Assembly (NCBI GenBank): GCA_964017045.1
Contig: OZ024810.1
Span: 17,045,204 to 17,109,203, forward strand
DNA: 64,000 bases
From: Omphiscola glabra
Taxonomy: Eukaryota; Mollusca; Gastropoda; Lymnaeidae
Direction of reading: 5' to 3'
A program made the translations under genes and the position numbers. Each line of letters starts with the position of its first letter. Positions within the stretch are counted from its first letter, which is position 1. Shown here piece by piece: positions 56,729-64,000 of this stretch. The notes beneath the pieces are model-generated. The model saw nothing but the letters and a program-made list of their open reading frames with translations. It had not been told where the DNA came from and searched no databases.

Positions 56729-56925
56729 CAGTGGTTCTCAGCCTGTGGGTCGCGACCCTTTTGGGGGTCGAACGACCATTTCACAGGGGTTGCCTAAGAC
56801 CATCGGAAAACACATATACTCTACAGTTATGTAGTAGCAACGAAAATAATTGTGTTGTTGGGGGTCACCACAACATTGGGAACTGTTATAAAGGGTCGCG
56901 GCATTTGGAAGGTTGAGAACCACTG
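56729..56925. mobile_element. hAT-type miniature element (CAGTGGTTCTCAA family)
   Basis: A 197-bp element with tips cagtggttctcagcc and ggttgagaaccactg, subterminal gtgggtcgcgaccc, and a perfect 8-bp duplication gcctaatt (56721-56728, 56926-56933). Same family as 29391-29591. The perfect duplication suggests it is younger than that copy. Confidence 0.96.
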
Positions 56926-56933
56926 GCCTAATT

Positions 56934-57785
56934 CTGTTATTCGTGAGGGAAAATACCATGAGTTGACACATGTGCTCTAGAAGCTGGAATTTGTGATCAA
57001 CAGTATGGTGCTGTGTAATTGTAGTTTCCTGTACAGTATAATTAGATAGTAATACACCTTTTGAGATCATAATCTTATATGCAACATAACAGACATACTT
57101 GGAGATAATTAATAAAAACTTTAATTTTATTTATAATTACTTTATTTAGTAATTGTAATTAATTACTCTCCATGTTAATGACCTTTTTTAATTGCTCAGT
57201 AAATGTTTATTTTCAGAGTAAAAGTGAAAATACTGAATAGCAGATCACATGCTTATGAATAGAGTGTCATGGTATACAACATACTCATATATATATGACC
57301 CAATATGACATACATTTTGTCTCCAAGTAATGAGCAAGCTGAAAATTAAAATGTACATTATGTCATGCTTGCTCATACGCACAGACAATTACTGAAATTT
57401 GTAAGGGTCTGCTACAAAATATGATTGTGTATTCAGATATACAGTAAAATCATTTAAAGAATTTCTCTGACTTTCTTGTATAACAATAAAATCCAAAAGC
57501 TGGTTCCAAGTAATGTGCATGTTACTGCACTGTAAAAGGAAATAAGTCTTAGTAAAACAATGTTGATGTTTCAAGTTAATGAAACAAATTAACAAAAATT
57601 CACTATATAAAAATGTTGTAAGTAAAAAATATAATTGTTATTACAGGTCAATAGTGGAGTAATTTGTAATGGTAATTAATTATACTTTTGAATGAAGTTA
57701 TGGAAATTGTAGATAATTACAAAAATAGGTAATGTAATTCTAATAGTAATTAATTACATTTTATTTAATGTAATTATGCGCAAGT
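56934..57785. other. AT-rich interior of the foldback complex
   Basis: Rich in taattaattac-type words near 57115-57165 and 57660-57775. No coding frame with a domain; no transposase. Confidence 0.5.
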
Positions 57786-57900
57786 CTGATAACCGAATAC
57801 CGTGTTTCTCCAACGATGAGGAATGTAAAATATCTTTAAAAGTTGACCTTACTTTATTGTATGTAAGGCATTAAAGACGGTGGAGGCGTTGGCTTTGAAG

Positions 57901-58070
57901 ACTTGTCGTTTTGTCACTTGTCGTTTTGTCACCTTGTCGTTTTGTCACTTGTCGTTTTGTCACCTTGTCGTTTTGTCATCTTGTCGTTTTGTCACCTTGT
58001 CGTTTTGTCACTTGTCGTTTTGTCCCTTGTCGTTTTGTCACTTGTCGTTTTGTCACTTGTCGTTTTGTCT
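57901..58070 (+). repeat. 15-bp array C (cttgtcgttttgtca)
   Basis: About eleven copies, ending tctggttaccattaccgg, which mirrors the outer end of array A. Confidence 0.94.
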
Positions 58071-58189
58071 GGTTACCATTACCGGCAATGCTTGTTCACA
58101 AGAACCGGCCCGTCACCACGGTCGACACTGTCACCAATCAAATATATATATATTAATTCCCGGAATCTAATGGGAAGGATTTCTGTATT

Positions 58190-58415
58190 TAACCGACTAA
58201 AATTTAATTTTAAATTCATTCAATTTGAGTTTTTTGATGTGATGGTGAAGGCATGAGCCGACAGTCTTAAAGTTTTGTATAATGTCTTCTACGTAAAGCT
58301 TGACAGCCCAGGAATGAAGTGTAGTGTCGTCTGCATACACTGAACCAGGGTGGACAAAAAAAGTGGGCGTTAATCTCAAGCGGTATTTTAAATTTAATGA
58401 TTGCATTGAACTCAA
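58190..58415 (-). pseudogene. Non-LTR reverse transcriptase fragment (YADD)
   Basis: A 72-codon minus frame contains VYADDTTLHSW followed by VEDIIQNFKTVGSCLHHHIK and KKLKLNE. YADD is the catalytic palm motif (motif C) of non-LTR reverse transcriptases. The following helix and K.LKLN..K stretch are what comes next in CR1/jockey-type enzymes. Fingers, motif A and the thumb are missing, so this is a short dead remnant. The 18-bp array begins just after it. Confidence 0.8.
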
Positions 58416-58439
58416 TTGTTACTTTAAACGTAATGCTCA

Positions 58440-60300
58440 TGATAAACTAAATGCTCATGATGAACTCAAAGCTCACTTAAACCCAAAGCTCATGATGAAC
58501 TCAATGCTCAAGATGAACTGAATGCTCACGATGAACTAAATGCCTACGATGAACTCAATGCTCAAGATGAACTCAATGCTCATGATTAACTCAATGCTCA
58601 TGATGAACTCAATGCTCATGATGAACTCAATGCTCACGATAAACTCAATGTTCATGCTCACGATGAACTCAATGCTCATGATTAACTCAATGCTCATGAT
58701 GAACTCAATGCTCATGATGAACTCAATGCTCACGATAAACTCAATGTTCATGCTCACGATGAACTCAAAGCTCATGATGAACTCAATGCTCATGATTAAC
58801 TCAATGCTCATGATGAACTCAATGCTCATGATTAACTCAATGCTCATGATGAACTCAATGCTCATGATGAACTCAATGCTCACGATAAACCCAATGTTCA
58901 TGCTAACGATGAACTCAATGCTCATGATGAACTCAATGCTCATGATAAACTCAAAGCTCATGATAAACTCAAAGCTCATGATAAACTCAATGCTCATGAT
59001 AAACTCAATGCTTACGATGAACTCAATGCTCATGATGAACTCAATGCTCATGATGAACTCAATGCTCACGATGAACTCAATGCTCATGATGAACTCAATG
59101 CTCATGATGAACTCAATGCTCACGATAAACACAATGTTCATGCTCACGATGAACTCAATGCTCATGATGAACTCAATGCTCATGATAAACTCAAAGCTCA
59201 TGATGAACTCAATGCTCATGATTAACTCAATGTTCATGATGAACTCAATGCTCATGATGAACTCAATGCTCACGATAAACTCAATGTTCATGCTCACGAT
59301 GAACTCAGTGCTCATGATGAACTCAATGCTCATGATGAACTCAATGCTCATGATAAACTCAAAGCTCATGATAAACTCAATGCTCACGATGAACTCAATG
59401 CTCATGATGAACTCAATGCTCATGCTGAACTCGATGCTCATGATAAACTCAAAGCTCATGATAAACTCAATGCTCACGATAAACTCAATGCTCACGATGA
59501 AATCAATGCTCATGATGAACTCAATGCTCATGATAAACTCAAAGCTCATGATAAACTCAAAGCTCATGATAAACTCAATGCTCAAGATGAACTCAATGCT
59601 CTTGATACACTCAATGCTCACGATGAACTCAATGCTCACGATGAACTCAATGCTCATGATAAACGCAATGCTCATGATGAACTCAATGCTCATGATAAAC
59701 TCAATGCTCAAGATAAACTCAATGCTCATAATGAACTCAATGCTCATGATGAACTCAATGCTCATGATGAACTCAATGCTCATGATGAACGCAATGCTCA
59801 TGATGAACTCAATGCTCAAGATGAACTCAATGCTCAAGATGAGCTCAATGCTCACGATGAACTCAATGCTCACGTTAAACCCAATGATCCCGTTAAACTC
59901 AATGATCACGTTTAATCCAATGATCACGTTTAACCCAATAATCACGTTTAACCCAATTATCACGTTAAACCCAATTCTCACGATGAATTCAATGCTCACG
60001 ATGAACCCAATGATCATGTTAAACCCAATGATCCCGTTAAACCCAATAATCCCGTTAAACCTAATGATCCCGTTAAACCCAATGATCACGTTAAACCCAA
60101 TGATCTCGTTAAACACAATGATCCTGTTAAACCCAATGATCCCGTTAAACTCAATGATCACGTTAAACCCAATGATCACGTTAAACCCAATGATCACGTT
60201 AAACTCAATGATCACGTTAAACCCAATGATCACGTTAAACCCAATGATCACGTTAAACTCAATGATCACGTTAAACCCAATGATAACGTGAAGCTCTGTG
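58440..60300. repeat. Minisatellite, 18-bp unit, 1.86 kb
   Basis: About 103 copies of aactcaatgctcatgatg. From about 59880 the array changes to an aacccaatgatcacgtt form. Six codons per unit give frames of 583 codons (plus, NSMLMM) and 589 codons (minus, EFIMSI). A 15-bp-shifted block marked by gttcatgctcacgatg recurs near 58645, 58745, 58890, 59135 and 59285, showing block duplication. Not a gene. Confidence 0.95.
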
Positions 60301-60678
<378 letters not shown>

Positions 60679-60785
60679 GAGATTAAACTATTATTTATGC
60701 CCACAGCAACCCCGTTACATTCGAGCGCAGCTCTGAACTCATCTAACCATCGGACATTTGGTTTCGTGCTACCGTAGTTAGAGCG

Positions 60786-60958
60786 TCAGTTCACACGATC
60801 AAATTTCGCGTCAAATTGTTGTATGAACGCACTATTTTGTGCGTGGTTTCTTTTTTGGGGGAATTTGATCAAATAGTAATTTGAAAGTTGTGACAAGGCT
60901 TCATACACGAATTGCATCAAATGCTTGAAGGAAAATTTGATCGTGTGAACCGACCATA
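60786..60958. mobile_element. Miniature inverted-repeat element related to family C
   Basis: Left cagttcacacgatcaaattt and right aaatttgatcgtgtgaacc are inverted. The interior gaacgcactattttg resembles the centre of 47287-47572 (gaacgcattattttg). It lacks the outer cgacgg words. No coding sequence. Confidence 0.75.
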
Positions 60959-61020
60959 AGGAATCGTTCATGTAAGTACATTCCCCCCCCCCCCCTTTTT
61001 TTTTTTAAACTACACACTCA

Positions 61021-61179
61021 CAGTGGCGTTGCTAGGGTTAGTGCCGCTCGGGGCGGAAAGAGCATTCGCCACCCCCTTCCACGAAAAAAAACTATGCATT
61101 TTTCCGAAACTCCATAATAAGGAAAATTGCGCCGGCCGGGTGCGGACCTCATCATCTGCACCCTCTTTCTACGCCACTG
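61021..61179. mobile_element. Possible short miniature element (CAGTGGCGT tips)
   Basis: cagtggcgttgctaggg at the left and ctacgccactg at the right are inverted over about 11 bp. The flanks are CA-rich, so a target duplication cannot be judged. About 159 bp. Confidence 0.55.
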
Positions 61180-61338
61180 CCCACACAATAATACGTCCAG
61201 ACGTATGGGGCCCTGGGACGAAGCACAGCGCCTTCACCTGGTCACCAAGTCAGTTGGAGATTACAAAGTAGCAGCAGTCGATGTTGAGAACTTATCAAAT
61301 AACCTCTAAGGAGACAACACCGTATATAATGTGTGTGA

Positions 61339-61612
61339 GGTGCATCCAGCATAACTAGACAAGCCTTGAATTGGAACCCTCAAGGAAAACGGAAAAGAGG
61401 CAGGCCTAAGAACACTTGGCGCCGTGAAGTGGAGGCGGATACCAAGAAACTTGGCCACACTTGGGGGAGGCTGGAGAGATTGGCTCAGGATCGTGATGCC
61501 TGGAGGGCTCTTGTAGGCGGCCTATGTCCTAATCACAGACGTCGATGAAGATCGGCTGCTGTTCCTCGAGGACGAAAAGGCGAAAGAAGTGAGGTGCATG
61601 TTGGTGATGACT
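61339..61612 (+). pseudogene. Non-LTR retrotransposon 3' end (plus strand)
   Basis: Open from 61339 to the stop at 61546-61548. It encodes [20 protein letters not shown], then [17 protein letters not shown] and [17 protein letters not shown]. This is the well-known carboxy tail of a group of marine-invertebrate LINE proteins (WNPQGKR.RGRPK.TWRR...LAQDR..WR.LV..LCP). Upstream domains are absent and an in-frame stop lies at 61336, so the copy is 5'-truncated. Its 3' UTR meets the end of a second, oppositely oriented LINE fragment. Confidence 0.93.
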
Positions 61613-61840
61613 GAGTACTTTTATAACGCTTGTATCCATTGTAATTTAGCATGCTCACGGCGCCCTGATGCCCTAAGATATATTTAAAGAAAAAAAATGT
61701 ATTTAAATGTTTCTTAAATGATTTTTTATAATTTTCAATTCCCCTCAAAGATTGTGGCAAAACGTTCCATAATTTACGCGCTGTAGCTTCAAAAGAGCGC
61801 ACTCCGTGTGAGTTCTTTCTGTGTCCATCCACACCGAGAA
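61613..61840 (-). pseudogene. CR1/Rex-like LINE 3' end (minus strand)
   Basis: The minus frame encodes RSFEATARKLWNVLPQSLR followed by KKSFKKHLNTFFF, the same carboxy-terminal signature as the 51.3-kb fragment but from a diverged family. The 3' end near 61613 reads ggatacaagcgttataaaag on the minus strand, a typical CR1-like end. The tail is joined to the plus-strand LINE remnant. Confidence 0.85.
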
Positions 61841-62679
61841 CTCACAGTAAGGACTCACGGCCTCACAGCAGGATATCTTTAATGGGACAGATGAGTAAAT
61901 TCAACTCATTGAAATCACAAATCTTTGTGACAGCATGATATCTTTAATATAACAAATTAAATTACGTAATTATTACTTTGTTATCAGTTTGAGGACATCT
62001 GATTTTATTTTTTGAGGATATCTGATCCAAGGGACACCTAATCCAAGTATTTGAGAACATCTGACTAAATTGTTTGGAGGCCAACAATCTAACTGTTGAA
62101 GAGCGTAGATTCTTTATGGGACAACCCCACCGAAGGGTCTAGAATGCCGGGCTCGAAGGTATTTGATTGTCTCCTCTTGCGTGACAACGGTTGTCGACAA
62201 ACCTATATTACGGCAGGCCACTCGTCGGATCGTCGCCGCGGTAAAGCACCCACCACCCGCCAGTTAGCGCAGCGATCACACTCGTGTGGCCCGTAGATGT
62301 CTCCTGCTAGCTGCCCGCATTACCTAGGGGGGGGGGGGGGCGATTACTCCGAACTGCGTCATCGCGCGTGTCTTGGGAATAAGATTTCTGACTGAACAGG
62401 TTTCAGAAAATTACAAAATGGTGGTAGCCCCCCCCCCCCCCCCCCCCCCCCCCCACATTTTTCCGAAGAAAAAAAAACGGCGAAAATAAAATGAAAAATA
62501 GTTTAATCTTAAATAGATAACACAGGAAATCAATGATATGAAGAAAAAATTCGACGGGTTACATGTAGGTTGAGTTTCAAAAAACCCAAAACATTTTCCC
62601 CGGTATAAATCATTTAGAAAAAGAAACATCGAGCCATGGGTGGGTGGGGGTTGGGGGGTAAAGACTGACATTTTGACAA
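61841..62679. other. Spacer with the longest C-run
   Basis: C-run of 27 at 62428-62454 and G-run near 62328-62340. 61960-62090 has a loose gaggacatctgat repetition. No gene recognised. Confidence 0.55.
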
Positions 62680-63175
62680 ATCATTCATTCAAGTAACGCA
62701 CTTTCTAAGAATCAGAATTAGTGCCCCACCCCCTTTTTTTTTTTTTTTCAAGGCTCGCAACCGCACATTTTTACACGCGCCTGAACTACAATAATATTCT
62801 AACGTCCCACCCGCTTTTACTCCGCGGATTTATTACACCAAATATTTCAGGAAAAAAACGGAATAAAATATTACGCACCAAACGCACTTACGATAGTTTT
62901 GAGAATCTCATTAAGCGCAGTTATCGTGAATTTTATTTCGTGAAATCAGCATCATCATATTTCCTTCAAGGTCCTTTTGAAAAAAAAATTTAAAAAATTT
63001 GGGATTGGCGCTGAAAATTTGATAGAATGTGTTTTCATCAGCATCGAGTCTATGTGCCAACCTTCAGCTCGATACGTAGACGGGAAGTGGGTCAACTAGC
63101 CGCCCGAAGAGTTTGCCACACACACAGACAGAGCGAGAGAAAAACAATGACAAAAGGCGAAGTTAATGACATATA
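62680..63175 (-). repeat. Dispersed repeat family A, copy 4
   Basis: The most complete copy. It includes caaggctcgcaaccgcacat, cccacccgcttttac, caaacgcacttacgat, gagaatctcattaagcgcag, ccttcagctcgatacgtaga, gggaagtggg and gcgaagttaatgacatatag. The ORF at 62721-62993 has no known domain. Confidence 0.82.
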
Positions 63176-63221
63176 GGATTTTTTTTTAAAATTATGTCAA
63201 TAACATATTGATAAAACAAGA

Positions 63222-63712
63222 CAGCCCCGTGTGTACATGGGATACATAGCCACGTGTGTGCATGGGATGCATAGCCCCGTGTGTTCATGGGATACGCCAC
63301 GTGCGTACATGGGATATATAGCCACATGTGTACATGGGATACATAGCCACGTGTGTACATGGGATACATAGCCAAGTGTGTACATGGGATACATAGCCAC
63401 GTGTGTGCATGGGATACATAGCCCCGTGTGTTCATGGGATATACAGCCACGTGCGTACATGGGATACATAGCCACGTGCTTACATCGGATATATAGCCAC
63501 GTGCTTACATCGGATATATAGCCACGTGTGTACATGGGATACATAGCCACGTGTGTGCATGGGATACATAGCCCCGTGTGTTCATGGGATATACAGCCAC
63601 GTGCGTACATGGGATACATAGCCACGTGCTTACATCGGATATATAGCCACGTGCTTACATCGGATATATAGCCACGTGCGCACATCGGATATATAGCCAC
63701 GTGCGTACATCT
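63222..63712. repeat. Minisatellite, 25-bp unit with E-box, 150-bp higher order
   Basis: About 20 copies of gccacgtgtgtacatgggat plus acata. Most units contain the palindrome cacgtg. The variant gtgcttacatcgg pair recurs at 63476 and 63626, a 150-bp (six-unit) block. Minus frames of cysteine/threonine-rich repeats up to 172 codons are artefacts. Confidence 0.93.
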
Positions 63713-64000
63713 CATATAACGTATACTGTTTATATCTTATTTCCGCAGTTCGAGCGATGTCAAAGCCACGTCAGACATCATGAAAACACCTGTAGGACGA
63801 GGGCTGGTTAAGCGCTTTAACAAACAAAGTGTTTGAAAAAGTCTTTAAGTGTGTGACGCGAAAATCGTGTCGGGTCACGTCAACGCAACAGTTGTGTGCG
63901 ACGGACTTTCAGCTAACATCGCATATTGCTAGAATATCAAAGGTGCATGATATATATTTTTTGTAAATCTTTCAAGGGCGTTGCCGTAAGGGTTAGAGAA
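63713..64000. other. Terminal spacer
   Basis: No gene or element recognised up to the window edge. Confidence 0.5.

Larger units (their letters stand above)
55814..58091. mobile_element. Inverted-array (foldback) complex
   Basis: Arms of about 260 bp in inverted orientation: left gtattaccgg, a gacaaaacgacaag array, gtcttcaa.gccaacgcc and on to atcagact near 56485; right the inverse of all of this from about 57788 to 58091. Arms are about 88% alike by eye. A third array of the same motif with a similar outer end (tctggtttccgttgc) lies at 56513-56614. It may be one element or two nested ones. No transposase visible. Confidence 0.75.

Noticed and set aside
55832..58070. CRISPR array interpretation of the 15-bp motif arrays
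   Set aside because: Direct tandem copies without unique spacers, in an animal-type genome context; no cas genes.
63197..63715. 172-codon cysteine-containing minus frame
   Set aside because: Cysteines come from the 25-bp unit and the frame ends with the array. Not a toxin or secreted peptide gene.

Overview
This window looks like intergenic DNA from an animal nuclear genome. The evidence is non-LTR retrotransposon 3' ends of metazoan type, a decayed hAT transposase, several hAT-type miniature elements with 8-bp target duplications, no operon-like gene packing, and many poly-C, poly-T and (AT)n tracts. A lophotrochozoan, possibly a mollusc, is my best guess, but that is inference from the style of the repeats and not a diagnostic marker. 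I recognise no host protein-coding gene, no rRNA and no tRNA. The long open frames (up to about 900 codons) are artefacts of tandem arrays whose units lack stop codons, many of them open on both strands at once. The window therefore has no metabolic or regulatory gene system to describe.

Tandem repeats dominate. Adding the array spans listed below gives about 26 kb, roughly 40% of the window, in more than 60 separate minisatellites with units of 15 to 65 bp. The largest are a 24-bp array (38541-41287), an 18-bp array (58440-60300), a 22-bp array (36735-38165) with an inverted relative at 41440-41996, and adjoining 21-bp and 16-bp arrays (15880-17668). Several have higher-order periods readable by eye (309 bp, 210 bp, 464 bp, 312/216 bp, 150 bp).

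Layout. 1-5.2 kb: a run of short minisatellites. 5.4-6.2 kb: hAT-type miniature elements. 6.3-9.9 kb: arrays plus one copy of dispersed family A. 10.3-10.7 kb: a large foldback element. 12-18 kb: arrays. 20.2-20.4 kb: a small inverted-repeat element filled with a 30-bp array. 21.1-23.3 kb: dispersed family B and an array built from its core motif. 25.2-25.95 kb: a GC-rich insertion with a 15-bp target duplication. 26.28-27.39 kb: a full-length but dead hAT element. 29.1-29.6 kb: dispersed family A with a nested hAT miniature element. 32.2-32.4 kb: a LINE 3' end. 36.7-42.4 kb: the large array complex. 44.2-47.6 kb: foldback elements and AT-expanded arrays. 48.4-49.1 kb: a hAT-type element with an array inside its target duplications. 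51-52.3 kb: an array split by a LINE. 55.8-58.1 kb: inverted arrays of a 15-bp motif with nested elements. 58.2-60.3 kb: an RT fragment and the 18-bp array. 60.8-61.8 kb: a miniature element and tail-to-tail LINE ends. 62.7-63.2 kb: dispersed family A. 63.2-63.7 kb: an E-box-bearing array.

The most interesting theme is the repeated link between DNA-transposon termini and minisatellites. In at least four places a tandem array sits inside, or was copied from, the end or core of an inverted-repeat element. The array complex at 36.7-42 kb and the foldback at 55.8-58.1 kb also place related arrays in opposite orientation, which would favour hairpin or cruciform structures.
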